NCBI RefSeq assembly: GCF_000003815.2
Contig: NC_049993.1
Coordinates: 8,478,675-8,542,674, forward strand
Origin: Branchiostoma floridae
Lineage: Eukaryota; Chordata; Leptocardii; Amphioxiformes; Branchiostomatidae
DNA: 64,000 nt
Reading direction: 5' to 3'
Part shown: one piece after another, positions 22,892-37,800 of the stretch
How positions within the stretch are numbered: position 1 is the stretch's first letter
Layout of the letters: the number at the start of each line of letters is the position of its first letter
Program-made: the position numbers and the translations under genes
The notes under the pieces: generated by a model
What the model was told of the DNA's origin: nothing
Seen by the model: the letters and a program-made list of their open reading frames with translations, nothing else
Databases searched by the model: none

Positions 22892-25800
22892 TCATAAAAT
22901 GGTGCAGAGTTTTGAATTCTTGGTTTCCTTTTTCTTTGGTGCAGAGGACTTGCTCTGTTTCCTTGAGACGGGTGGCGGCCCGTTCAACATGTGGTTCGTG
23001 ACGGCCTGCTGCGAGTGTTTCTTCTGTACCTTGTGCAGGACTATCCTGTACGTCCCTGTTATACAACTTCTGGAGTCCTTTCCTCTGCTCTGTTCTAAGT
23101 GCTGGTCCGTGATGCCCAGATCGCGGAGCAGCATGCGCGCTTCGTGTTCTTCATGGCGTAAGTTCTCTTTCGAAATGTCCGCCGGGTTCAGGTGATAGTC
23201 GTCGTGGGGCTCCGGAAAGTGCTGTCCCCGTAGCCACTCCGAGTCCATGATCTGCTGTATGGACAGCCTGTCCGCTGCAGTGGGCTGCAGAATGTTCCTG
23301 ATCAGAGCCTGGCAGCTCGGCGACACGAACCCTGGGACGGAATAGTGCCCCTCCAGGATACACTTCTTCAGTTTGGCCACTGTCTCTGCCCTGAAGGGCA
23401 TCAGCCCTGTTACCATGAAATACAGCATGACTCCCAGAGCCCAAATGTCCACATACACACCAAGGTAGCTCTCATCCTTAAACAGCTCAGGAGCCGCGTA
23501 GGGAGGGGAACCGCAGAAGGTGTTGAGGGTCTCGTCCAGGCGACAGTGCGTGCTGAAGCCGAAGTCTCCGATTTTCACCATGGCGGGGGTCGCGTAAAAC
23601 ACGTTCTCTGCCTTCAGGTCCCGGTGGATGATGCACTGTTCGTGCTGCAAGGATGGACAGAGAATGAATCAGAACATTGGATTCATGGATAGGGACAATC
23701 AATCATACTTATCTATAATCTATATATTCTTCCTCTGTCAGGAGAATATCTAGGACTGACAGAAGCAGAAGCCAGTATAAGGTTATAATAACTTTCATAT
23801 GATTGTGAGGAAGCAATATTCAGGCTGCAAGGAAGACAGACAATAACTCATAACAAAAAATAATATTCATTTATAACCTAATATACTGGCTCCTTCCTGT
23901 GTCAATCACCCTGTATATAATTATGTAATATACATGTATGGTTCGCTGTGACATAACACTGCTTATGCTGCAAGAGGAGACATGCAATAGATCATAACAA
24001 ATATATTCATGGACAGGGACAGGGACAATCATATATTATATCCTATATACTGGGTCCTTCCTCTGTCGGTCACCAAGAATATAGGTTATACACAGTATGA
24101 TTGCGATGAAGCACTGCCTATGCTGCAAGGAAAGACAGAAAATAACTCATAAGAAATATAAACATGGATAGGGACTGTAAACAACCTAATACTAGTATAT
24201 TCTGTTTTCTTCTTCTCTCAGTCACTCTGTATGTAGGTTATATATGATTCAGGATTGTGACAAAGAAGTATATCTAGGTTATACACATATATGATTCTCA
24301 CAAAACACGCCTCATGCTGCAAGAAAATACAGGCAATAATTCAGAACAAATATATTCATGGAAAGGGAAAATCATCTATAACCCATATACTGCGTTCGTC
24401 GTCTGTGTCCTTCACCCTGTACATATTGGTTACATACATGTATAAGGTTATATATGATTCAGGACTACAACTAAGCACAGTTTATGCTGAAAGAAAACAC
24501 AGACAAGAAATAAAAAAAAATACATTCATGAATAAGGACAATCATAGTATGATACATAACCTATATACTGGGTCCTTCCTCTGTCTGTCCCAGTATATAG
24601 GCTACTGTAAATGCAGAAATATTCGCGGTGGATTAATGTTCGCGGTTTTCGCGGTGACCACTTCACCGCGAATTTAAATCCACCGCGAACATTTTTCTAT
24701 AATGGTTTTAGATTGCAGTCTATGATGTTACCGCGAAATTAAATCCACCGCGAAAAGTCCTTTTTCCCGCTACCGCGAAATTAAATCCCCGCGAACTTAA
24801 ATGCATTTACAGTATATTCATGTATGAAGAAAAAGCAGACAATAGCTCATTACAAATATATTCATGAATAGGGACAACCAGTCATACATGACCTATATAC
24901 TGGGTCCTTGACTACACAAACAAATGGCTTATAGATGTTGGCAACCTTTCAGCTACATTCCTCACAGCTTGATGCATGGTTACATGTAACTAAAATTAGA
25001 ACCCTTTTCATCGTGCAGCTACAGAACCAAGCATGTATTGTTATCAAAACTATTACAAATCTATTCAGAGAATCAGAATATCAAAATACACATGTATATA
25101 CCTTTTCAGTTTTCACAAGTGTATGCTCTGGATAATGTTTTATTTGTGAATGACAGATAGAGTGACCATTACAACAATGTTTCCAGACTTGAAAGAAAAG
25201 ACTTTTAACCCTGCAATTTCTACCTACTGTAACAGTACTACATTAATTTTGCAGTTTTATCAGGTCGTAAGTCATATACATGTAGGAATACAAATCTGCA
25301 ACCGGGCCAATATTTCAAGAATTCCGCAGTTACCCGCTTCAGAGCCTGAATGGATTATACTACTCTACCACAATTTTGACACTCAAGAAAAATATCAAAC
25401 TTTACACATGGAACATTCATACCAGTTCCTTACCCTACAACAAAACAAAGAAAGGCATTTTGACCTACCATGTGTTTAACAGCTGACACGACTTGTGCAA
25501 ACAGTGCCCTGGCATCATCCTCCACCAATTTCCCATCTGTAGAGATCTTAGTGAAGAGCTCCCCTCCTGGAGCATACTCCATCACTAGGTGCAGCTTGGT
25601 TAGGGTCTCCACCACCTGAAAACAACAACAACCGTACTGTCAGTTATTTATCACATCATCTAAAGTTTTCCATCTATAGACAGCTACCGTCGTCATGGCA
25701 ATATGGACTCTACTTCTTCTTAACATTAAAATAAATACCAATTGTGATATAACGGGGGCCGCCCTAAGACGGTCCCCGTCGTAAGACGGTACGGATTTTT

Positions 25801-28800
25801 TGCTGATCTTATTATCCATAAGTACACCGTGTTTGTTGCCACTGACTATGTTGATTACAAAGGTAAATAAACCAAGTCCATGCACACAGCTTTAATTTGC
25901 ATTCCAAGTATACTTTAACATATTTACTTCATGTTTTTTAAGAGCAGAATTCTAACAGTAATGTTGACAGTGCTGAATCACTGCGGTCACCGGCCTCTGC
26001 GTATTGGCGGCTCGTGTCGCTAACAATACGAACTCATCCAAGCAGTCATACAACTGCCATGATACACATAAATAAAGCTCCATAAAACACTATGAATATG
26101 GGTCTTCAAATGTTTGTTGAGTAGAAAAGCAACCAAAAGGAAGCGACATAAACATTGCCACCATTGTACTCCCAAGGGAGTTTGGCCGTGAAGGTGGCAG
26201 ACTAGAGAACGCTCCAAAGATTTCTTTGACTGTAACAAATGATTCGTGCTGTCTATGAAAATAAGACTTGACAGAGAGATGTAGATGATATTTTCATATA
26301 ATCAGACGGAGTTTTGTTGATGTTGGCGGTGTCGTTTTTTCGTAATGTTTTTTTTAGTCGGGCATTCACAATCAGTGCATTCAGCCCATTGCCCGTAAAA
26401 CATCAGCTGGATTGTTCTAGGTACAGCCTTCCTCACGTGAGACAAGAAGTACATACAGTCACGATTTTACTGTCAAAAGAAAGCTAAAATATCATACTAT
26501 TAATTTTTTTCTGTGTACTTAAATTTACCACTTACTTCTGAAGAGAGCAAAATATAAAAAAAAAGCGTACCGAGTTAGGCACACTGTCCAGCGTAGCACA
26601 AAATTGGAAGGTTACATACACGAAATTGTCTCTCAGTGTTTGCCGCTTGTAACACGCAGCGCGAAAGGTTCATGAACCACATGAATGCATTTCTTATTCA
26701 AGTATGTTGTTCAAATCTATGAGTAAAAAATTCAGTCATCAAAATTTGACCACTCTCAGGCAACTAGCGATGGAGCGCCATGAGTTTGAGCGCAAGAAAA
26801 AGCGTACCGTGTTGGGGCACCTCCCGTTAGTGACATTAATAAAAGAAAGTAAGAAAGTTTAAAACCTTATCTCCATGAACAGTCACAAAACTAAATTTTG
26901 TCCTTCCCATCTTAGTTCCGAATGTTACAATTACTGCAGAACCTCTGCTGTACGATGTGTTACTTGTCTTTGAAGGGATGGAAACCCAAAGGTCATATAC
27001 ACTGGTTTATACTAGGTTCAAGTTCCTGTATTGGACACTAGTCGAAGGGAAGGGACTGCAGTTCACCAGCATCATTTAGAATTAGAGGGAGACTCAGCCA
27101 TAAGTTGTATTTGATGAAATAATCTTTGACTTCAAGTATGCTAAAGACATGTCACTGACATGTCACTAAGAATAAGGGTCGCTCTTTGTGCTCTATGGAA
27201 ATTTTGGAACATTGCAGACTTTCAACTATCTTCTTTCTCCCTACAGTCAGTATCAGCATCAGTGTTGCAGCAGCTCCATTTATTAATGTACTTTTGGGAC
27301 TGCTGTTGATTAACTAACGTCTTAATTACACAAAGATTGATGAACAACCCCTCCTTGATGAATTTTCCTCCAAAATTCCACAACCCCTGGTAGATCCATT
27401 AAGATAATCCCCCAAATCTTTGTAACAAATCTCTTTCTATGGTAATTCCTTTTATAAATCTACTGGGCATATCTCACATAATCACGGGATACGAAGCTAC
27501 AGGAACTGACCTCGTATAACCTGATGACATTGGGATGTCGGAGTTTCTCCATGCTGGATATCTCTCTGGACAGGAGCCTCTGTGTTTTCTGGTCCAGTTT
27601 GGTTTTATCCAGGATCTTCACTGCTACTTTTTCTGTCAAACAAACACAGAAACAAACATCAGTCTGTAAAATGTCTGAGACCAAATACAGCCATTGCAAT
27701 CATTGTTTAGAATGTTAAACGACAAAAAACATGACACTTGGACAGTAGAAATTGCTATGCTATTTTGATATATATTTGTACTGCCATTTTGATGTTTTAA
27801 TACAATGTAAATTGCAATACAAAATATGGGATGTTTTGAGCAAAATTGAATTGAATTGTGTGTTCTTATGATGTGAGTGGAATATATTTCAGCCTAGAAA
27901 GGGCTGCAAAATTTCACAAGTCAATAATTCATTCATTCATTCATTCATTCATTCACTCATCACAAAGACTTGTTCAAAGGCTGCCTTTACTTTAGAATTA
28001 GAAGTCTTCTTCTCTATTTCTTTCTCCTCTCTCCAGATAAAAAATTGTATACATGTGTCAGTAATTTAGCGATATTACAAGACTTGGTACATCCATTTCA
28101 AGCAAAATATACTACTTTACTGGGAGACTCAATAATGCTCTTACAGCAGATAACAAATGTACCGATGCAGCGTTTTGGAAGATGAAAAAGAACATCATAA
28201 ATTTCCACTGGTACAAGTCCCATTGCCTCCCCCACACTCCCTAAAGATGAATATGACTGCCATTAATCTACAGGCTATACTTTTTGTTGTACAGGCTTGC
28301 ATCCTATGGTCTGACATTTATAGGTAGTAAATGCCTTGACATTTAAACGAGGCGTATCTTTATTTGGTGCAGCAGTAAGCATTAGACCTATTTCTTCACA
28401 GTCTTACAGCGCTCAGTCTTACTAATATGAATAATGTCAGCCTGCAGGGTAAGATTTAACCAGTTCCTGGAGAGAGATTTATGGCGGATATATGGAGATA
28501 CATGAATAAAAATGTGCAAATCATGGTTTTTGATAGGACAGTCTGAAGATTTTGCCTGACATTTATATATGTTGATAGGTAATACATATCTCCCTCTTTG
28601 TACATGTACATGCATGATGCAGGGCTCGAAATACTGGGTGCATGTGCACCCAGGTGCACCCATAATTGGAGATGTGCACCCAAAATTTTCTTAGGTTTGT
28701 GTATGTAAAGGTATCAAAGTATACTAGTATACATCATATCCTTGACATCTAAGTGTTAGAAAGATAATAAAAATGTCTGTTATGGTACTTGTTTAAGAAT

Positions 28801-31800
28801 TTGATAGCATGTAACTAAGTTTTATTACTATGTTATTACTTCAATTTAAGTGGTGCACCCAAAATTTTTTGGTGAACCCAATTTCTTAAGCTGGGTGCAC
28901 CAGTGCACCTAATCCCAAAAATGAATTTCGAGCCCTGATGATGTAACTGAGCCTTGTAGCACGCACTGCAAATACCTACTAGTATTGGTTGCGGAGAATC
29001 AAATTTGATCAAACCCACATTCTAACTCGATTTATATACAACCATCCAGGGTTCGGAATCAAAGCTAAACTGGTTACGTGTGCAAACTAGAGCACATTTG
29101 AAATCAGATTCACGTGTTTGGAGATACAATACACAAGTACATGTAGCTTGTGACGTAATATACACCGTCATCCAGATATCACTGGCATGTGATCCTTATG
29201 ATTTAGTGACTTCTGAGTTATTATGAGAGTTATTTCCAGTTAGATAGTATACTGTCTAGTACGAATTTTGTCCTGTCATTATAGTGAGTAGTAATGCTGA
29301 AGAAGAGTGATGGATGTCACTTAAATCGTCAGATTAAATCTAAAATCTTATTCAGTTGTAGAGATTGAATACTACCTATCAGGATGTCTCACGTACTTTG
29401 TGAGATATAACTGATGTTCCTTGTTTTTCTTGTTTTTTATTTTGATACTTGCGAAAGTCACATTCAGCTTAAAAGGCCACTTTTTATGGAGGTCAAGAGG
29501 TCAGACAGTGTGTTGACATGGAACTTTTGTAACTTTTACAGTCAGTTCTAATAACCAAATTCAATAAAAGGAGATATCAAAGCCCACTGAGACACGCCTT
29601 TAAGATAGAGTATGAAAAACAAGTCATTTTCTTTCTGCATGTACGTTTTACGATCTCTGCCATGCCCTCTTTTTGTACTTCTGGCTTTCTGCACACTTTT
29701 ACGGCGCTGCAGGGAATCCCCCTTTCCATCACGTCAACATCATTTCGTCAGCACTCTCTCGAAGGATCCGTAATGGCGCCGTTACGCCGCGAGTCCGACA
29801 CGCCGGTACCGGCTTATGTCACCATTGGTGGGAGTACTTAGCGATATTGACTCTCTTACGGCTGATCCCGCGTACATTAGTTACGACCCTTAATGTCCCG
29901 GGGTGGGGTGATGGAGCATGAATCATCCGTGATCCGCACCTCACACGGCTGCAGCACAGAACTAGGCCAGACAGATGGAGTGAGGCACTGTTCGTGTCAT
30001 TTCCGTCAATCTTAAATGTAATGATGTTGTTGGACTTCTTGCTACATAGTTTTATATCGGACAACAGTTTCTTCTGGCAAAAACCTTACGATCAGTGCAA
30101 TGTGATTGCTGCACTGTTCATGTCACTTCAGTCCATCTTACATGTGATGATGTTGTTGGACTTCTCACTATGCTAGCTTTATGACCAACATAAAACAGTT
30201 TCTTCTGGCAAAAACCTTAGAATTGGTGCACTGTGATCACAGCACTGTTCATCTCACTTCAATCCATCTTACATTGTGATGATGTTGTTGGAATTCTCAC
30301 TGCACTAAGCTTTATAACTGACATTAAACAGTTTCTTCAGGCAAAAACCTTACGACCGGTGCATGAATGTGAAGCAGTATCGACCTTCGAACAGTCTCTT
30401 TTTTGTACCAATAGGTAACTTTAGTTAAGGACATGACCTACAAGTAGATTATCATCAAACCAATGTCCGGGGGGCTTAAAGTCTTACGGGATTGAAAACT
30501 TATGTTTTTAAGTGCAAAGTTTGGAGGGAAACCTAAGGTTATGACTCTGAAAGTCACTTCAGGATCTTAGCTCCTACAGTATCTAGCACGTGCCCCGTAG
30601 CCATTTTATCACCATATGCAGAGTTCATATCAGGTCTGTCTCCAGGACCCATACTTCTGTCCTAGGGTGGAAATTTGCTTGTTGGGATGGAAAAAAGAAT
30701 TCCCCCCTATCCATCCCAAAAATCTGAACTTCATGATATAAAACTGATGAAACTGTACATTCATAAGCTTAAAATGACAGCTTTTGCAATGATAATTAAC
30801 TGCACAGTGTCCCAAACAATGAGTGGGCAGAAAAAAGCTAGAGACAGCTCTAGTACATTTATATGCACATCAATGTGAATGCTACTTTCACTAGTGTAGG
30901 TATGCACACAAACGTACATAAAGCCACAGTGTACTTGAAGTAATGGGGAAGTAAGCTCCAACACTCAGTCTTATTGCTTACAACTTAATGGGGTGATTAG
31001 ACTCCACTTGGGTTTTGGGGGCTTCTTGTGAAATGTCTTGGGAAGAGGAAGGATTGTAGCAGTACATTTAGAGGGCATCACGGCAACAACCTGCAATTTC
31101 TGTTAACCCACACAGGAGTCTGGTAAGTATGCCTACATGTACCTGGAGCCGAATGTCTGGCTGAGTTTTCTGTTTATCCTCCAGGCTATTTAATACTAGC
31201 AAATATAACTCATAAGGCTTTTGGGGCAGAAACCACTGATGGCCAAGGAGATACCTCCAGGACTTTGTGATGGAAAAGTTGGTCAGACAAAAAGCTTCTT
31301 TAAGGATTTGTATGTAATTGACTGTGAACACAAGCAAGTACACGTGCATGTACATTGCCTTGGGGACTTCTGTGTCCATTCTGTAGACTCCATTCTAGAA
31401 TGGCAAAACTTTGCATCAGAGAGAATATTTCAAGACAATTCAATCCCTTAGGACTTCATAGAAGAACTACTGGATTTAAAAAAAGATTGAACTTTTATGT
31501 CAGGACATACCAAGTAGCAGTTGCACAAAAAGCAACTGGAAATGATTTTAGAAGATGTGGCAGTAGCTGCAGGCTATTTGGCACATAATGTTATTATTAA
31601 TAATAAGATATTAATAATTACCTAGATGTCTAACCTTTGTTAACTTACTTCTGGACTTTTCAGAGAGAATAATATTTTCTTGTCTATCTGTTTAGATTTC
31701 TTTTACTAGCTATCTGCTTTTTGGGAAGAGACCATCGATTATGATGGCTCAAGAGATAGCTACAGGACTTTGTGATGCAAAACTTGGGTTAGAGTACTTA

Positions 31801-34800
31801 GACAAAAAGCTTCCTCAGGACTTGAATGTAATTGTATGAACACAGGCGTGTACATGTACACGTGCATGCACATTGCCTTGGGCAGTACTGTCTCCTTTCT
31901 AAAACCTTAGTAACACTTTAAATCATACATTCCAACTCTAGAATTGGATAAAATTTTTAACTGCTAGTTAGTAACTGCTAAATCAGTAACTGCTACTTAC
32001 TAACTTAGCCTATCTTATTACCTTCATTGACTTACTTATTGAACCTGTACTGTAAATGCAGAAATGTTCACGGTGGATTTATGTTCACGGTTTTCGCGTT
32101 GCCGATTTCACCGCGAATTTAAAACCACCGCGAACATTTTTCCAGGGCATTAAGATACTACAGTGCAGCGTTCCCGCCAGGCATACGTCTTTACGTCTTT
32201 GGACGCATTTTTTTCTGGAAAGACGCACTCGGCTCAGCTGAATGCGTCCATAAAAAAATATGAAAGAAAGGCTGACCTGTACCACCAGTGTACAAAATGT
32301 ATCTGGAATCTTTTTAAAAATCTGTTTTTATACGAAGGAATCCTACCTTTACAATTTATACTTCAAATTCTTCACTTTCCGGTCATCCTAGTAGTCTGGG
32401 CATGGGGCGGAGCGCGGCACGCTTTACAACTAGCGGACCCATGTGCGACACACCCAGCCACGCGCCAGTCTGAGCTGTCCGTTGCGCAATGTAATTTTTT
32501 GTAGTCCGTGAAATACGTCTGACAGTCAGCATTCTTTAACACTCGAAGAAATCTTATGCAGATTTTATATTCTGATATTAACATGATACTTACTTGTCCT
32601 CAGTTTCACGTATTTGTTAAAGATTTGTGGGTAATACTAGTATTGAACAAGCAAACTGCTCTGCGCGAGTGCTGCACATCTCAACAAAAGTTCTCACACT
32701 GTGGGCAGTTGATTGGCAGTCGGTATCTTTGACAACAGGCCGCTAGCGCCAAGCAGTCTAGATTGGCCACCAGGTCCAAATCCAATCATCTTAATAACCA
32801 ATCAGCGTTTGATAAATGTAATGTTGCACTCTGTTATTGGTCACCGGAAAAAAACAAAAGTTACCGAGTATTAGCGCACGTGACGTTGGTAGCCGCCCGT
32901 GTCGTCTGGCAACTTGAGTTTCTTCCCTAGCTGCTAACAAAAAACGGTGCGCGGTAAATAAGTGAAGAATCCAAAACTAGACACTTTATTTCTTATTTAC
33001 AAAATTTCTTTTATTTCAAAAAGACAAAATTTGCGGCAGAAAAGGGGCCGCAATATTGTTGTCAAGCGTCGATCGAGTCGGCTGTGCACTCCGTGGCACA
33101 TGTCACGGCACGCCCCCCTCCCCAGACGGACCGTCGATCGCAGCGCCGTCTTTCTGGCTACTGCTTCAAGGTTACACCGGCAATGATCACTGCCAAAGAG
33201 GCAGCAGATCGTCCTCCTCGAGTAATGTATAACGTTCTTGATCTATTTAAAAAGAAATCCAGCCAAAGATTTCACGCCGAAAACGGGGTTACCTGAGGTC
33301 GCAGGAACAAACGCACGCTCGTGGAAAATGACGGCAAGGCCTTGTAAAACCCCACCGATTCAAAAAATTTGACTAAAATCATCGGGCAAAATAGAAAAAA
33401 GACACAAAGTGTGATGGCGCCATTATTTTATCGTCTCGGAAAAATTTTTGATGCGGGAGGGCGCAACATCGATCGCACGAGGTAACGTTAGACATTTTTT
33501 TTTTTCAATGACGGAAAATAATTGGCAGAATTTTTTTCACGGGCTGACGGACAGGCTAGGCCGCTAGAGCCCTGTTTCGAAGCATCAAAAAATCCAAAAT
33601 TTTCATATAGATATGTCTGGACAAATAATACCCGGGCCAGATCACGGAAGGCTGATTCCCTGTGCTTACAGTTGTTTTTAATATAACGTATTTTGATGAA
33701 GAGGGTGGTCGTCGATAACTGAAAATGGGAGTAAAAGAGGCAACCGACATCCAATCTCAAGTGCATGATTATCCTCTCAAATTGCAGGAAATTGTGTTCT
33801 AGAGGGTTTGAAAATCCAAATTTTCCCGGGGGAGCATGCCCCCGGAACCCCCTAGAATGCGAGCGCCTGCGGCGCTCGTCTCGCGCCTCCGGCGCTCATT
33901 ACGCCCCTCCCAAATATTTGGACGCATACTTTCAAAAACCTGGCGGGAACGCTGCTACAGTGCATGGTGCTACCGCGAAATTAAAACCACCGCAAAAGTC
34001 CTTTTTTCCGCTACCGCGAAATTAAATCCCTGCGAACTTAAATGCATTGAAGTAAGTAATATAGCTAACAAATGGCCCCTCCCATCTGATAAGTTAAACA
34101 CTAAGTGTCTTTCACATGTCCTTGAAGTGCCTGTGTGTTGTCCAATACCCATTGACACGCGTCCGTCACGTTCTTTCAGCTCTGCAAACACACTGACTGA
34201 CGTCACGGCTCTCATTCATCATCTCTAGGCATGCATGGCCAGACCTATTCAGTGTCTTTAATTTTACGTAGGCACGCCACAATACATATCCAACACAACA
34301 CAACACAACACAGTCAGGTCTACCCGTCTACCTGCCATACCAAATAAAACAAGTGCTGATTTGAAAAAAAAGGCATTTTAGCCAGATTGTGTTGAGGAAA
34401 TAGGACATTAGAATGTTAAGGAAAATGAGTTTTTTTTTGGTGCTAAGTAACAAAGGTGAACATGCAGTGTATTTGAAGGCTGCGGCTATTGACAGGATGT
34501 TCCTGTCAATAAGAATCTTTTAATCAATTGTTACACACCTTACAGCCTAAGATAAACTTGTGATCATGTGCAGAAATGCAAAAACAGCATGGCTTTCTTC
34601 CTTTTTCTCAAAATACCATGACTTGTGATATTTACTGACTCCGAGAACAAATATGCATTGTACAAGATTCTGCTTGGTAGGATTTCTATAGAAAATTACC
34701 AGAGATCGCCTAGTAAAAGCCCAGGATATAGAAAAGGGGAGGCCTTATATAAGCAACATGATACATTGTCATTTGAGGTTGGCTGTTATCCAAATGACTG

Positions 34801-37800
34801 ATGCCCATCTGTTCTGTACAGGGACTTCACAGCTTCAGTTTGACCATCTTGATGGATCTTGCTAACATGGTGATCGATCAACTGTGATGACAGTGCCTCA
34901 TGCAGACACATGTACATCTTTGCAGGGTCACTGTTGACAATCTGTGCTTGACAGGCATAAGTGCTATGTCATGTTAAATTCATTCTGCGTCATCAAGACT
35001 TCATATTTCATAATGTGAGGTGTAAAATGTACATGTAGAAAGCATCACAAGTATTTTTGGGGAGAGCTTCAATTAGTAGACTCTTACTAGCAGTCTTAGA
35101 ATAAATAACTGAGTCGGAAATGTTCAGATAAATTATTTATATTCATATATAAATAATTTATCTGAACATTTCCGACTTAAAAACAAGTGAAATGGATAAA
35201 ATTATATGAAAAAGCCTGTCTATATCATATCAATCATTGAGTTTCAAAAAAGGTGAAAATTTGGAGAAAAAAATGCCAAAATCGGCATGGGTACTGCGTA
35301 GTACAACTACAATTCGCGCCCTCCAAGCAGAGGTTGGTGGGGAAACTGTGACATTTTCATTTTTATGTCCCATTTTCTAATCAAAAAGGTCACAAAACAT
35401 TTGCACAAAGCAGGAAATATGAACTTCAATCAATACCATTTTCATATATGTATTACCACGTATTGAATAAAAAAAAGGCCAGCAAGCAAATACTGTAAAT
35501 GTATTTAAGTTTGCGGTGGTTTTAATTTTGCGGTAGCACCATGCACTGTAGTCTCTTACTGCCATGGAAAAATGTTCGCGGTGGATTTTAGTTCGCGGTG
35601 AAGCGGCCACCGCGAAAACCGCAAACATTAATCCACCGCAAAAGTTTCTGCATTTACAGTAACACTGTAGATGAATTGATCCAACATTAAGTCATCAGAG
35701 ATGGGCTAACATAGATGATATTAGCTGGCCGGAGATGGCAATATTGATTTTTCTGGATTTAACATGTGAAACACTGGAGGGAAGAAGACAAGTCCCTGGC
35801 TCCCGGGATTCGAACCTGGACCCACCAGAGCTTGCTAACCCAATACCATAACCACTAGGCCAAAAGGTCCAGACCAGTTGAGTTAGACTGGTCAGTTTGG
35901 ACCCCACTGTTAGTGTTACGCTACTCCCCCTTTTCTTTCCCCATCAGACGTGAGCTATCATACACGAGTGACGTTAGCTGGCCAGACAGCAGTATATTGA
36001 TTTTTCTGGACATGATATGTACCCCTGGCTGAAAATTAATTGCCCTGCGGTATAGCGGTAGTCCTTCCTTGGTAACTGCTGTTTGAAGCAACCAAAAGAA
36101 CACTGATTGAGTCCAAATGGAACGATTCAACATCAGGAAATTGTTCACGATGCAATTACGGGTAAAATTTGTCTTAGCCGAAATAACAAGAAAGTCATTA
36201 CTGTGATGATTGTGCACCAAGGATGGGAATTCCCAGGGGAGAATCTGCTTCTTTGAATAAACTTCTTGAAATATCCGAGTCTGTAACCTGTGTCCAACTG
36301 TCAGATGTTGTCTTCTATGAATTAAATACCGTACAGTATTACAAGTACATAATAATATAGGGCTCAAAAAACATGGTGCATATGCCTTTTTGTAAAACCA
36401 AGACTTTGCACACCTTACATGTACATTTGTAGGTACACCTACAATTGTACAATAATTGCACAGTCTAGTATACACCATATTCTTGACATTTCATAAATTT
36501 ACTGTTGTGTTACCTCCCCCAAAAGACTAAGTATACCTTTTTGTATTACTTGTTTTCAATTTTTAAGTTTAGCCTATAGAATTTCAGATTCAGGTTCTGA
36601 ACGGAGGTCTTTAAGTTCCATGCACACATTTTTTTTTGCCCAATACTAAATCAAGGCTCATATAAGTGCACGGGACTACTTACAAAACTTGGAGCCCTGT
36701 AAACATCAGATTTGATTCCCGGAAACATCAAAACTCACTTCATATCCCAGGGGTTACAAGATAACAGCCAAATCCTTTTACTGACCTATGAATATTTAAT
36801 ACTGTTTTTATCCCGTGCTCTTGACTTCTCAAAGAAAGCTATCAAGAACTCTCGCCCCTCAGGGGAATAGAAAGATAGTTAAGCCATGCAAGTTAGATAA
36901 CTCGCTTGATGATCAATTTTTGCCAACAGTCACATACATTGTGATTGTATCACTAGGTAAAATCTCAGTCTAATCATTCCGATAGTTTTTTTTTGTCTTC
37001 AATTCTTAGGACAGAACATTAGAGATGATAAAAAGGGGACTGAAATAAGTTAACCTCATTGATAATGTAACATGGGAACAATTGATGATATAGAAACTAC
37101 TACATGTTTGCATTGCCACCATTTTCATGTCTTTCTTTCTCATAAAAATCATTTTCCTCATTCACTCCCAATACTGTAATTTGCATTTAACTTAAAGTTC
37201 ATGGGGAATTAATTTCGCGTTAGCGGGAAAGTGGAGTGTCGTGGTGGTTTTAAGTTTGCATTAGTGCCATACACTATAGCCACATATTGTAATGGAAAAA
37301 TGTTTGCGGTCATTTTAAGTTCACGGTAAGACTGCCTCACAAAAACCGTGAACATAAAACTACCGCAAACATTTCTGCATTTACAGTATACATTGTAAGA
37401 GATGCATAATGTTTGCTGTAGACCTTTAAACTGTTCAACACAGGTTCTGTTATGTGTGTGTGTACATACAAATATGTAAGATCCCACCAAGGTGTTTTTA
37501 GGATTGAACTGACTTAAATACCAGCGAAGCCACGTTGGTTGCTCTGACTACGGGGAACTTGAAATCCCATAACCCCAGGACTGGAAGTTCGCCCATAATC
37601 CTCAGTAAAAGGTTAAGAGAGGAGGGGCATGGGAGGGAACAGATGATTGGCCTTTTCACAGGCACGGAAATCCTAGATTTTCTAATTCCTAACAAGGAAA
37701 CTAAGGCTTGAACCCTCAGAATTGTGAGTAGAAGAGAAAAAAAAAGTAAAACATGCGGGTATGGAATACACTGATATTGTAATAATTAGCTAATATTAAG

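Noticed and set aside
23345-23692. 115-codon plus-strand frame over the kinase last exon
   Set aside because: It is the antisense shadow of the NIM1K catalytic exon.
33084-33296. 70-codon frame inside the hAT-like element
   Set aside because: It has no hAT transposase or dimerisation-domain features. It may be a captured fragment but nothing supports a function.
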